Below are positions 23,901 to 35,011 of a DNA stretch of 64,000 bases, piece after piece; position 1 is the stretch's first letter; each line of letters starts with the position of its first letter. The notes beneath the pieces were generated by a model. That model ran no database searches, was not told the origin of the DNA, and worked only from the letters and a program-made list of their open reading frames with translations. Origin of the DNA: Erpobdella octoculata (Eukaryota > Annelida > Clitellata > Hirudinida > Erpobdellidae); assembly GCA_963978895.1 (NCBI GenBank), contig OZ022242.1, positions 29,581,306 through 29,645,305 of the forward strand, in the 5' to 3' direction. Made by a program: the position numbers and the translations under genes.

Positions 23901-26900
23901 TTACTGTGTAAAATATAAAATAGAGATAACTGGAGTCCAGGAGCTGTCGAAGTGATGTATTGAAGGAGGAAGAAAGAAAGAAATCACGTGAATTACATGG
24001 TCTTTGATTGGACGATGAAATATAACGACAAATGACGTCATGATCTCACAGGAAAAACTATTGCATGTGAGCGTTCCTTTGTGTGTTCATATGTGTTTAT
24101 GTCTGTCTATGTGTGTTTATGTGTGTCCGTGTGTGTATATGTGAATCCACATTTGTGGGTATGAGTCTATATATACTTGCGTGGGTAGTATGTGTGATAA
24201 AATATGAACTGTTGACGATCCCTGGTTGCACCAACACTCACGATTCTCTCAATAAAAACTTTCATAGAATGAAACACGAAACAGCTTCATAAAACTTATA
24301 CGTTAAGACTTGAAAGATTTTTTACGAGAAGTTAACCACAACAACCTGAGTTCCTGTCCGCTATGACAAACGTCCGTTATAACAAAAGTTCGCCACAATA
24401 AGAAAACCCCGTTATGACAAAAGCCTACGATAGTAATCCTTATACTGCTGAAAAACTTCAAAAATAATTACGAATAAATCCCCATTCTCATATATTTTAG
24501 AAACATTTCTTTTCCCATCAAATCCCTCCACAGTTTACAGTGCAAAGCTAACTGATTGCCATTAACTATTTTCCGCATTAATTTTCTCGCCTTAAGTTGC
24601 AGTCAAATAAATAGACTTTTAGTCCTTATTTTCCCACAATTGAATATAATTGACTGAAATTTTTCAAGAAATCAGAATACATTCAGCCAAGCGCTCTGTT
24701 TCCACCATCCGTTTAACAGAACAACGGAACACACCACCATGCTGCTAAAGCGAGTTTGAATAATTTTACGGGGTTGATTAGTTGTACGTGAATGAATATG
24801 TGTATGTGACTGAATATTTGTACGTGTGAAAATGTTTTGAAAACTCATAATATCATGAGTGATCACAACATTACAGCTTCTTCATGATGATATCTTAAAA
24901 CAATTTAAACACATTTTGTCTGCAATTAAATTTTCTTTGCTTAAAATCTTAGGTAACTATTTGCTTTTCATTTTTCTCTTTTTTAATATCGGAAAGAAAT
25001 TCCCGAAATGAAATGCGAGCATATTTTTATTATGCATGGGCATGCCAATCCTACACTGTGCGGCGTGGTTACACTGCTGGAGTTGATATTAACGAGATTT
25101 GAACCCCTGTAGTGCTGGTTGGTTTGGTCGAACTTATTTCATTCAAGACTGTTTGTATCGTTGATGAAGCAAGGAAGCTGAAATCCAACATCATTTTGAA
25201 ATTTTTCACAACCACCATCAACCAATTACAAAATTACTTCAATCAATTATGGGATCATTTTAAACAATTATGAAATCATTTTAAACAATTATGAAATCAT
25301 TTTAATCAATTATGGAATCATTTCAATCAATTATGGAATCTTTCAATCAATTATTGAATAATCTAAATAAATTATGGAATCATTCCAATAATTATTTATG
25401 GAATCATTTCAATCAATAATGAAATAATTTCAATCATTTATGGGATCATTTCAATCAATTATGGAACCATTTCAATCAATTATGGAATTATTTCAATGAA
25501 TCATGATATTATTTCAATCTATAATAAATTATTTCAATTAATTATTAAATTGAAATACAGGAAATGAATTATAGGATTAGTTCAATCAATTTCTTCCACC
25601 TAAAAAACATTGAAAAATGTGCCCAAAAATTTGCGTTTTCAGCACTAAATTTTATTTAGATTTCTTGTTTGATTTTCAAAAAATTTGTAATCTCGTATTT
25701 TTGATTATAAAAACTTAAAAAAACAAATACAGACGTTGAACATCCAATTAGTCATAACTGGTTTTTCCCATCACTAAATTTCGGTTCCATGAAAAGAATT
25801 AAAAAAGAGTTGTGTGTGGCCATCACAGCACATTACAGCATGAGCTCAACTCATCTACCGGAAGATAATTTGTTGCTATATAAAATTACTGCAACGTGGA
25901 TGTATTTTGTTCTTATTATGACTGGGCGTGGTGAACGGCACAATTTATTTCTTGGAGAAATAATTTTTTTTCTCGAGTTTGCAACATTTTGCAGAATGGC
26001 AAGGCGTGTAAGGGCGAGAGATTACGGGAGACAAATACGAGTGCTGATCTGTAGAGAACTTCAAACATTTGTTCAATATGCTGCTCATTCGGAACGTCAA
26101 TCAAGCTGCAAATAAATGTTGACGTCATTTACACTCAGTCATGGAAGTCATCTAGTCTAAAAAAAAAAGTAAAAAAAAATCTTACCCCAGTTTTATATGA
26201 ATAATTATAAAAATGAAAATTGTCAAAAAACAGCCCAGAACAAAATAATACTGAAATGTTAACAAGTGAACCGTAAAAAACTTCGTTTATTAAAAATCTT
26301 TTATATATTTGGAATAGAAAGGTACCAAAATCGGTCACAAAATGAGCGAAGCGGAACAATGAACGGGAATTGGAGAATGAGCGGAAACGGGAAGGCGACC
26401 GGGAACGGGATCGGGAGAGCAAGCGGAAACGGGAACGTGAAAGCGACCGGGAGCGGGAGAGCAAGCGGAAACAGAAACGACTGGGGACGGGAAAGCAAGC
26501 GGGGAAAAAACGAGAGAGAAAAACGATAGAAAAATCTCTGTAAAACCCGGGCAACGTCGGGTACTCGCTAGTAAATAAATAAATAACTAAATAAATACAG
26601 TAAAAGCGTTTTTGAAAATTTTTCAATCTGCAATTTTTGGAAGGGAAAGTGTATAGAGTCTTGAGACAATTTTTAACTTTTTGAAAAAGTACCTCCGACT
26701 ATGCCATCAGCAACTTTTGGAAAAAAAATAAGTTAAGCATTTAGTAGGAGAACGTTTTTAATGTTTGGGTGTTTAAACAATTTGGCCTCCCAAGGTTAAA
26801 AAATTAAAACTGGAAAATTTATTCAAAACACTCTCGAATTTTTTTTCCTCCAAAAAAATCTTGGGTGCACCACTGAGTTTCTTAGCCAAACACCTTAGTC

Positions 26901-27870
26901 CGTCTTTATGGTCAAGATCATCGAGCCAATCACTGCTAGAGCCAATCTTCTATCGTAAGGCAAATTGTCACATCACGCGTTTGAATATCTACCACATCTT
27001 TGTTTAATTTTGTATAAACGTATTTTATTTAATTTTTTATGAATGAGCACAAACCCTTTTCCCGTCATTCAATCGATGTGAAACTTGGTCCATAGACTCG
27101 TGAGGACCAAACATTAATTTTGAGATGGTAACGCTCAAAAAAGAATTTTTTAATCTTTTATGTGAACGCTCAGCCTAAAAAACCTATGCATCGTTACGTC
27201 ATTGTTTATTTCTTTCAAAGACAACAAATTTTGAATTCCACTTTTAACCATTTCAAGTATTTCTATCGATCTGAAGTTGTTGACGTTGATTCGATAACTA
27301 ATCAATCAGGATTTGTTTATTTATAATGGAATATTGTTTTTATACCAGATTTATTTAAATTATTAATTATCAGATTTTCTTTTCATAATTGCAGATATTA
27401 TTTTCACACTACAAATATTTATTTTACGTGGAATAAAACATTCTAAATATTATTTTTTAGAATACTTTATTCCATGTTTATTTATATAAATATTATAGAC
27501 TTATTTCTTCATGAAAACCTTTTGCATAAATTTATATATTTCTATTTCAAATATATAAAGGATTTCTAATAAACGAAGTTTTTTACGGTTCACTTGTTAA
27601 TATTTTGAAGAAATAGTGTCTTTGGTTAGACAAACGAGAATTATTTATTTTCAATTTTATCTAATTTTCAGTTTCTTTGATGTTTTAAATTTAAAAATTT
27701 ATGAATTCGAATCAGCTGTTATGAAAAATAATAATTTCGACAAAATTAACTTGCAAGTTTAATTTAAAACTCGAAATAAAGTTTCTACCTGGGTTGACTG
27801 CAGAAGCAAAGTAGACGGATATCAACTGAAGAAAGAGGAGATATGATGTGGAAGAGTTAATACATTTCAT
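17880..27870 (-). CDS. Secreted two-CUB-domain protein, six coding exons
   Basis: Joining 27870-27789, 23205-23022, 22858-22650, 22502-22286, 19859-19513 and 17965-17880 gives 1125 bases: 374 residues plus stop. All junctions are GT-AG and all phases (1, 2, 1, 2, 1) agree. The protein starts with a classic signal peptide (hydrophobic YLLFLQLISVYFASA), then two CUB domains. Each is split at the same place, just before its third cysteine, by a phase-2 intron. Each has the four canonical cysteines (CEC, INC, RCSDF, EMCGN; TCVYD, NCRYN, RCEDS, RFCNS), the GxFxSPxxPxxYP start and a GF(K/A)xxFRF end. A Pro-rich linker and a short acidic tail follow; no membrane segment is seen. CUB domains usually bind proteins or sugars outside the cell. 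The exact family is not clear; first-half motifs recall SOL-1/Neto-like CUBs. The last exon is the least certain. Confidence 0.8.
19513..19859 (-). CDS. CUB gene exon 5: second half of CUB2 and linker
   Basis: Starts with CEDSPDQVIVRDG, then ISPVIARFCNSR, AAVEFVSD and GFAASFRFF. A linker rich in Pro and basic residues follows, up to WKHG. The acceptor is CACTTGCAG|A and the donor CACG|GTAAGAAAG is near consensus. Confidence 0.85.
20580..20765. repeat. Degenerate GAT/GATAAT-rich tract
   Basis: Impure GATGAT/AATGAT repeats in the fifth intron of the CUB gene; open frames rich in Asp/Asn or Ile/Ser are by-products. Confidence 0.7.
21705..21862. repeat. ~20-bp tandem repeat with AAAAATGATAATGG core
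   Basis: About eight degenerate units of CCAAAAATGATAATGG spacing, in a CUB-gene intron. It explains frames with repeated HYHFW or IIIF patterns. Confidence 0.8.
22286..22502 (-). CDS. CUB gene exon 4: first half of CUB2
   Basis: TCVYDF, then GKFFSPLYPQNYPPNSNC, RYNFYGRPSEKVAFVFHDIQ and LEFLDG. This is the clearest CUB match in the window. Acceptor TTTGCAG|GC and donor AAG|GTGAAT fit in phase. Confidence 0.92.
22650..22858 (-). CDS. CUB gene exon 3: second half of CUB1
   Basis: Begins with the third CUB cysteine (CSDFLRFF) and includes EMCGNITMV, LIFEFHSDN and GFKGTFRF, the usual end of a CUB domain. Acceptor GCTCAG|A and donor A|GTTAG are consistent in phase with both neighbours. Confidence 0.9.
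23022..23205 (-). CDS. CUB gene exon 2: first half of CUB1
   Basis: The acceptor follows TTTTTTCGTTTGACAG; the donor is AG|GTTAATG. The encoded segment has GFFNSPNHPSPYPPLINC followed by an aromatic-hydrophobic strand pattern ending in FIEFD, the standard CUB first half. Confidence 0.85.
24330..24435. repeat. CCGTTATGACAAAAG-type repeat patch
   Basis: GTCCGCTATGACAAACG, TCCGTTATAACAAAAG and CCCCGTTATGACAAAAG. Similar words recur at 62142-62175. Such sequence resembles termini of pogo/Tigger-like DNA transposons, but no boundaries are seen. Confidence 0.4.
25225..25545. repeat. 21-bp minisatellite, about 15 units
   Basis: ATCATTTCAATCAATTATGGA repeats with scattered changes in the first intron of the CUB gene. 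Confidence 0.9.
26262..26573 (-). repeat. Dispersed repeat with GA-rich minisatellite (copy 4)
   Basis: Read on the minus strand: ACTAGCGAGTACCCGACG, TTGCCCGGG, the pyrimidine-rich array, then CATTTTGTGACCGATTTT and ACGAAGTTTTTTACGGTTC ending at CACTTGTT. It links the head motif and array with the AACAAGTGAACCGT module that occurs alone at 27565-27601 (minus), 36827, 57518, 58796 and 63238. Confidence 0.7.
27789..27870 (-). CDS. CUB gene coding exon 1: signal peptide
   Basis: The ATG at 27870 opens MKCINSSTSYLLFLQLISVY and the frame continues to FASAVNP. A short polar start, a hydrophobic core and small residues (A-S-A) give a probable signal peptidase site. Donor G|GTAGAAAC gives phase 1, which matches the acceptor of the next exon. 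Confidence 0.75.
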
Positions 27871-28156
27871 CTGCCACCATGAAAATAATAAAGAATTGAA
27901 TTAAAATCATGTAAAAATTAACCACTAATGTATCATATACCCTAATGACAAAATGATATAGATAATTCAATTATGTTCCTGTAATGTGTTTTACTAAGCG
28001 TTTTAAATAATTTTTTTACGATAAAGTAATTTTTATTTGTGTTTTATGTTTTTTATAGTGCCAAATTTGATTAAAACTGGTGCGGTTCTATTGAAATTAT
28101 ATAAAATTACAAACAGACGAAGTTTGTCAATTATATATATAAATAATACAATTTAC

Positions 28157-28214
28157 CGTAGTTGGTCATAATAGACGGCCGACGAATTGTTACTGGTCAT
28201 CTTCAACGTTGAAC
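28157..28214 (-). other. Possible 5' untranslated exon of the CUB gene
   Basis: A 58-bp segment bounded by TTTACAG and CG|GTAAATT, upstream of the signal-peptide exon; an AG lies directly before that exon's ATG. It cannot add coding sequence to the start. It may instead be an exon of another transcript. Confidence 0.25.
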
Positions 28215-28673
28215 CTGTAAATATACACAACAGCATCACACATACATGAAAAAAGAACACGCACAGTTTAAAGTATTTTTATAATTTGCCAGTTGGTTTT
28301 TTAGCTATAAGTTGAAAAAAAAATAAAAAATGAACGTACAGACTATTGAAAGTGTGTAATAAAACTACACCATTGTGTTAGTGACTATACAAAGTAATAA
28401 TATGTCTAATTCAGTTCAGTAACTAAGCAGGTTGCAGAAGTCAGATTCTGGTATAAGTTGAAAAAATTTAAATTAACAAAAACAAATTTAATTGGGATTT
28501 AGCTTGCGTTGGGCTGGGTTCGGTTAAAAAATTTAATTTTTCAGGTGGGTTCTGTTGGGTCACAAAAAATGGACCAATGTCCACTTCTGTGGTATATTGG
28601 TGGTGAGGAATACAAAAAGGTGTTTAAAATTTAGAAAACAGAATTTTATTATAAAAATCATGCATTTAATTGC

Positions 28674-28920
28674 ATTGATTGAAACTTTACATAGTATTGA
28701 TTGATACTTTACGTTGCATTGATTTATACTCTAGAAAGTATTGATTGATACTTTACAAAGTATCGATTGATACATTACATTGCATTGATTGATACTCTAC
28801 AAAGTATTGAGTGATATTTTACATAGTATTGACTGATATTTTACATAGTATTGATTGATACTTTACATATTATTGATTGATACTTTACATAATATTGATT
28901 GATACTTTACATAGTATGTA
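28674..28920. repeat. 22-bp minisatellite, about 11 units
   Basis: TTTACATAGTATTGATTGAT plus AC repeats with point changes. Confidence 0.9.
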
Positions 28921-29159
28921 AACAAAACTTGCATTCAACAAAATGTTTGAAACACTATCATTATATAAAAGCACACATCCCATGAAATACTAACTAACTA
29001 TACAGAACACAAACTTTCTCATCATTGTATTGATTTCTGGTTTCTATAGCAACGCCTGGCCAACGCTATAACGTCACTTTAAGAAATTTATTTGCGTTGC
29101 ACCCAGTGGAAGCGACAAACAATATAAGAGGCGTGGTGTTCTTGAAAGCATTGATAATG

Positions 29160-29305
29160 AGAAAGGCTTGATGAACGGATGGGTAAATGGGTAGGCATGC
29201 GGATTGATGGATGGATGGATGAAAAAATGAGAAGACGAGTTTGTGGATTGGCGTATGGATGGATTATGGAATTTGTGGACGAACTTATTGATGGATAGAT
29301 GGTTG
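29160..29305. repeat. Degenerate GGATGGAT/GGATTG tract
   Basis: ATGGATGGATGG and related words; the minus-strand frames with HPSI/HPFI patterns come from it. Confidence 0.6.
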
Positions 29306-29457
29306 AAGGGCTGCATAAATAGAACAAAGATAGAAGTAAATTAATGGAAATCCACAAAAGATTAACAGAACAAACTCTGCAAATTCTCGAAGGGATGAAT
29401 CAAGGTGTCATACATAACTAACAAATAATCTTAATAATAATAGTAATAATAATAGTT

Positions 29458-29620
29458 GTATAGACCTAGGCATTTGCCTGTGGACCTAAGAATCGGCAGA
29501 TCGAATCTCATGGCGTCTGCAAATGAGTGTGTAGGCGTATATAAATGGCTGTCTATGGTACTTCTGTAAAAATGGGCCTACGAGTGAGTAAAAATTAATA
29601 ATAACAAAAAATTACAACTA
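29458..29620 (+). mobile_element. Degraded tRNA-derived SINE (copy of the 61.7-kb family)
   Basis: Box-B-like region (CAGATCGAATCTC), then GTGTAGGCGTATATAAATGG and CTGTAAAAATGGGCCTACGAG. These align with GGTAGGCGCCTATAAATGG and CTCTAAAAATGGCGCTCC in the better copy at 61745. An A-rich AATAATAA tail follows. The tRNA head is decayed. Confidence 0.6.
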
Positions 29621-30389
29621 CAACAATAAGAATAAAAATCATCATCATCATCATCATACACCTGTTTTTTTATAACTGAGCCCACGTTTTGATAAATGTT
29701 GATCATTATTTTTGTTATTGAAACTACTACATGCAAATATAATATAAACTAAAAATGTACATAATAAATATATTCATGAAGTCATTGAATACTTATACAA
29801 TTAATAAACAATTAACGTTATTGTTTCGTGCTAGATATTTAAAAATCAATTATATTTCGTGATGACCAATTGTGTTCATCAATAGAATTTGTGTCAGCAG
29901 CAGATTCAATCATCCATAAATAATCAAAAACTTTTTTTTCCAACACGCATTATTTAAACTTAGTTTAAATGAGTCAAATTTAACCAGAAGTTGATACAAA
30001 TAAATGAAATTGAATATAATTTGATTTGTTTTTAGATTTATTTTCTTGATATTCCTACGTTTTCAATATTTTAATATATTTTTTTAATTTACGTGTATCA
30101 CATTTTGTATTCAAGAGATTACTAAAAATAAGTTTTTTTTATTAACTAAACAAGACAATTAACAAATAGATCAATTAATTGTTAAATGTATTTAAAAAAA
30201 ATAATTTAAAAAAAAACACAATAGCTGTCATTATAGCTGTTTTTAAAATTGTCTTCCATTCGATTAAAAGCGTCTGCAATCTGATTGACAAGTGAATGTC
30301 TGGACTGCAATTACCGAAAGAAAGATTTGATCCTGTTTTATGTTCCAAAGAATGGTTTCTTGTTATAAGACTTGTTTGATAATATAGTT

Positions 30390-30522
30390 GTATATATACA
30401 TATATATGTATATATATATGTATATATATACATATATATATACATATATATATACATATAGATATATATGTATATATATATATAAATATACACATATATA
30501 TATATACATATATATATATATG

Positions 30523-30554
<32 letters not shown>

Positions 30555-30565
30555 CATATATATAC
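30390..30565. repeat. (TA)n with TATG/TACA interruptions
   Basis: Irregular TA/CATA repeats on both strands. Confidence 0.9.
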
Positions 30566-30566
30566 A

Positions 30567-30831
<265 letters not shown>

Positions 30832-31287
30832 TCTGACCAAACGCACACCGCTGAGTTATTTTAATAAACATGAAAATTGCTTGAAGCCAAAATGTTTAAA
30901 AACATTAAATATATGCTGCTATAACTTTATAAGAGGTAGTTGCATTTTACAATACATGTTTTATGCAAAAAGAATGCAGCCACATGTGTGTTTGTGTATC
31001 GATGTGATGTTCTATTCAGTAATTAGAATTGCAACATTTTCCGTTTCTAGAATGTTCTTCGTTTGCAAAGTTTTCATTATGTTTTTTCACTTGCTGTAAC
31101 TAGGGCTGTTAAAGGTTTGAAAAAAGATTCACTTTCATTTTAGTTAGCTAAAACTTAGTAAAAATTCAGATTTGGTTACAGTTTATTGAATTTTTGAAGT
31201 TTCAGTTTCAGTTACAATTTGATTCATTTTTTGCAACGTTTTTCTTAACTTGCTTTCTTGCTTTTCTGTTTGTCCGGGTGGGAAGAT

Positions 31288-31720
31288 GTGATCTAATTTT
31301 CAATCTCGTTCCGCGTATAACGAGATCAGTTATATATTCCGATTAAATTGAATTGGAATATATCGAATCCCGCTTATAATGAAATCGGTTATATCGAAGT
31401 ACGTTAATAACAAAATCTGTTCATTCTAGTGCCTCTTACTACAAAATCGTTTATAACGAATTTCAGTTAATTCTAGTGACTCTTACTACAAAATTATTTA
31501 TAACAACTTCGGCTTATAACGAATTAGTATATATAAAGTTTCATTTATAACGTAATTTTGTATACCGAATTTATAACAAATTCGCATATATCAAATTCAA
31601 ACAAATTTGCATATATCGAGTCCCACATATAAAAAGGGTCATATCGTTTTCTGCTAATAAGGATTTTGCTTACATCAAATTCTGCTTATAAGAAATTGAT
31701 TATAATTATTACAAAACTAT
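31288..31720. repeat. Degenerate array of TATAACGAA/TATATCGAA motifs
   Basis: CTTATAACGAAT, GGTTATATCGAAG, CGTTTATAACGAATTTC and similar words recur every 12-35 bp over more than 400 bp. This resembles long terminal regions of pogo/Tigger-type DNA transposons; no transposase is seen. Confidence 0.55.
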
Positions 31721-32449
31721 TTTTGGTAGAGTATTGCGATACAATTTTTATATTTTTGATAAATTATCTCAAAACTAATTTTCGATAGAGTATCGCAGAA
31801 ATCGTTTTTCGGTTAAATATCGCAAACCTATTTTTCGATAGCAAGCCTAAAAAAACATTGTAAAAACATGCTGGTGATAAGTAAATAACTGTTTGACGAC
31901 GAAGTGATTCATGTAATTTAATGTCATCAAAATTCTGCTTTTTATTGTATACTTTTATTCAACTTGCAATCTCTGTGTTTTTGTGTGTTTCTCTGTACGC
32001 AAATCTAGCAAGTAAAATTTAACCAGTTTTTTGAATAGCTAGGAAGCTGAAACGTTCAGCATAGCTTCATCTTGAATGACAATTCATTATTCAATTTATT
32101 TCGCAATATGGTAATAAACTAAACAGATAACAAGTGAAGCAAAAACAAAGTTTTTTTTTAAACACACTTTTATATAATCGATTGTGTATGTCCAATCGAT
32201 CCGAAAATTTGATAGAATGCATTGTTAATCAGTTCGGAGGTATGTTTAAATGTTTAAGTCTCTAGCTCATCTGGAATTTAGTTTAAAATCGATTGCAAAT
32301 TTTGACGACAGACAGACCGACAGACAGACAGAGTAGTCAAGTTAAGTAAAAGTGTGTAAAAAGTGCGATTATCGTGCAACAGTGAGCATGGGATTCATCT
32401 GAAGATCGCTTAACATTCATTACTTAATGATTTATTTATTTATTTATGT

Positions 32450-32508
32450 TTTATTTATTTATTTATTTATTTATTTATGTTTATTTATTTATTTACGATC
32501 GTTATTTT
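32450..32508. repeat. (TTTA)n microsatellite
   Basis: ATTTATTTATTT run at the inner edge of the left inverted-repeat arm. Confidence 0.9.
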
Positions 32509-32881
32509 GAATACTTTTTGTATTTTTAATTTGAGTGTATTTGAAATAAAAGTGTGTTGAAAAACTCGTTTTTTCCTCCACTTGTTTTAAAATTAACAAA
32601 ATAATAAAGACAAGTGTGGCCACTAAATTACTAACAGCACAACGCCTATCGATTATGTTCTTTCCACGTTCTTGCACAGTGGTTAGAAAAAAACTGTTCA
32701 TCAAATTAAGACCCACCTGTGTTTTGTCATAAAAAATGGTATACGGCCATCTGTTTCAAAGACAAATACAGATTGGAAATAATCATTCAGTGAGGGGTTA
32801 ATAAATCCGTGATCCGCACTAACGGTGTCATTTGTTGTTTGGGAGAAGTTGATGTGGTTTTTGAAACGCTGTTTGTAGTGA

Positions 32882-33395
32882 ACGTTATTATTATTATTAT
32901 TATTTAGTCCGTAGCTGGCGCTTGGGGAGGAGGATGTCCTCGCAGCCAATACGCTGCTGTCGGTGCCACGGGACCACGAACGTCTTCCACGACAATCTTC
33001 CATTTTCCTCGGTTGCCTGCAACACCTTTCGCCCCATCGGCTTCCTCTTGAGGTCCCCATCAATAATTTTCAGCCATGTTTTCTTTGGCGCGGAACGTTG
33101 GATGCGGCAGCCAGGCGGTCGCTCCCGCCAAAGTAAACTATTGGGAAGCCGTTTACCATCCATTCGGCAGACGTGCCCGAACCACCATAGTCGCCGTTTT
33201 TGGATGTGTTCGTCGATCAGTGGTTGTCGATCACACCGTTCACGGATCGTCTCGTTTCGAATGCGGTCGCGGATGGAGACTCCCAGTATTCGCCGCAGGC
33301 ATTGCATTTGGAATACTTCAAGTCTATTCACATCGGATTTAAACAATGTCCATGTCTCCGAGCCATATAGGAGGATCGGAAGAATCAATGTTCGG
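32882..33395 (-). pseudogene. C-terminal fragment of non-LTR retrotransposon reverse transcriptase
   Basis: The minus-strand frame 33388-32900 begins with ILPILLYGSETWTL, the well-known motif in the C-terminal part of many LINE reverse transcriptases. It continues with LEVFQMQCLRRILGVS, RIRNETIRERC and RRLWWFGHVCRM. The catalytic FADD region is missing, so this is a 5'-truncated copy. It ends in (TAA)n (32886-32904), a fitting LINE tail. Its truncated 5' end touches telomeric repeats. Confidence 0.85.
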
Positions 33396-33440
33396 TAACC
33401 CTAACCCTAAACCTAGCCCTAACCCTAACCCTAACCCTAA
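33396..33440. repeat. Interstitial telomeric repeat (TAACCC)n
   Basis: Seven and a half units of TAACCC with two variant units (TAAACC, TAGCCC). It sits exactly between the truncated LINE end and the right inverted-repeat arm. Confidence 0.95.
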
Positions 33441-34227
33441 AAAAACATAAATAAATCATGATGTAATGAATGTTAAGCAATCTTCAGATTAATCCCATGC
33501 TCACTGCTGCATGATAATCGCACTTTTTACACACTTTTACTTAACTTGACATCTCTGTCTGTCTGTCGTCAGAATTTGCAATCGATTTTAAACTAACTTC
33601 CCGATGAGCTAGAGACTTAAACATTTAAACATACCTCCGAAATGTAGCAAACGAACAACGGCAGGTGGTTTGGTGGTTATCCTGAGAGTGTTGCTCTAGA
33701 GGACTTCCACTGTATGTTCATGCATACTTTTAGATTTAATTAGATCAGGAGGCAGTAAACCTGGACAAGAATTGAAGGTTGACGTTGAATGTGCAGTGGT
33801 TTAATAATTTTTAACGCATTTTTTATCAAATGGTTTGCCTTAATGCATTCAAATTGCCCAAATTTTCAGTATAAATTTAAATTGCAAAATATTAAACTGT
33901 AAGCAAATAAAAAAAATAATAAATCGCAATATACATAAAGCAGTTGAAGTCAATGAAAATAAATTTTGAATAATTAAGATCTCCTGACAACAATTTGTTC
34001 TGCGTCGTTCAATTTTTGCGGCACTTTGCAATCATCACTCAAAACATTGATTTTAATTTTTAAGACATTTTATCAGTTTTCATGAAAGATTGCTTATTTA
34101 TGTGACGCTGAGATTTACGAATGGTTTCGATTTTTTTCGTTATTTTTAGTTATTATAATGAATGACTTACAAACGTCAAAGGAAACTAAAAAAACAATTT
34201 TATAATAATTTTGACCTGAAAATACAT

Positions 34228-34470
34228 TGCTTTTCTGCTTCCGGTCCTTTCCCGATCCCAGGTCGCTTTCCGCTCTTGCATGCTTTCCTGCTACTGGTCG
34301 CTTTTCCTTTCCCGCTCGCTTTTTCGCTCTCAATCGCTTTTCCGTTTCCGCTCCCGCTCATTCTCCAATTTCCGCTTTCGCTCGCTCTCTCCACTCATTT
34401 TGTGTCCGATTTTAATTGTTTTTACAAAAACCTTTTCCCATGGACTCTCAAAATTGTGTGAAATTTTTAT
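34228..34470 (+). repeat. Dispersed repeat with pyrimidine-rich minisatellite (copy 5, headless)
   Basis: CCCGCTCGCTTTTTCGCTC-like units, then CATTTTGTGTCCGATTTT, as in copies 3 and 4. The GTACCCGGCG head is missing. Confidence 0.6.
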
Positions 34471-34471
34471 T

Positions 34472-34763
34472 ACCTTTCTAATGTCACCGTCACACAGGCT
34501 GACGGCAGCAGGGAAGATGAAGGTGTTGTTGACGGTGGAAATGCGGTTATAATGTCGTTTTGCCATATAATCAATAGTGGTAATATTACATTGCGTCGGA
34601 AAAGACAGTGATTTATAACCTTTCTAATGTCACCGTCACACAGGCTGACGGCAGCAGGGAAGATGAAGGTGTTGTTGACGGTGGAAATGCGGTTATAATG
34701 TCGTTTTGCCATATAATCAATAGTGGTAATATTACATTGCGTCGGAGAAGACAGTGATTCATA
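34472..34763. repeat. 146-bp tandem duplication (two copies)
   Basis: Copy 1 begins at 34472 and copy 2 at 34618, with only a few differences. On the minus strand each encodes RHYNRISTVNNTFIFPAAVS, which resembles the extreme C-terminus of some LINE reverse transcriptases (FxPxAVSL). I infer a duplicated LINE end; the coding link is weak. Confidence 0.85.
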
Positions 34764-34946
34764 ATTAGTTTTAAATAGTTCCGACTTTATCGGATTACAA
34801 TATTTTTATAGAGACTGATTTACAAAAAATTATAATTCTTTAGTTTTATAGTATATATTTTAATTATACATTTCAGTTCATTTTAAGTTATTTTATTTAC
34901 AAATTCTAGTATATTCGATTTAAAAAACAACTTTCCTGTCTTCGTA

Positions 34947-34952
<6 letters not shown>

Positions 34953-35011
<59 letters not shown>
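34953..35011. repeat. (TA)n(GA)n microsatellite
   Basis: TA run changing to GAGAGA at 34992. Confidence 0.95.

Larger units (their letters stand above)
32234..33640. mobile_element. Inverted-repeat-bounded unit holding LINE fragment and telomeric repeats
   Basis: The left arm (32234-32449) and right arm (33441-33640) are reverse complements with few differences. Both carry TCGGAGGTATGTTTAAATG at the outer end, a GACAGACAGACAG tract and AGTAAAAGTGTGTAAAAAG. The roughly 990 bp between them hold a (TTTA)n tract, an unknown segment, a 5'-truncated non-LTR RT fragment and 45 bp of telomeric repeats touching the right arm. No target duplication is evident. It could be one composite element or two copies of a repeat in opposite orientation. 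Confidence 0.75.

Noticed and set aside
25789..26128. Overlapping 108- and 70-residue frames on opposite strands
   Set aside because: No family resemblance, no splice or composition support, and located in an intron.
32720..32875. CUB-like coding segment on the minus strand (HGFINPSLNDYF, then GRIPFFMTKHR before GTGGGT)
   Set aside because: Lacks the CUB cysteines, has no good acceptor, and lies inside the inverted-repeat unit; too weak to call an exon.
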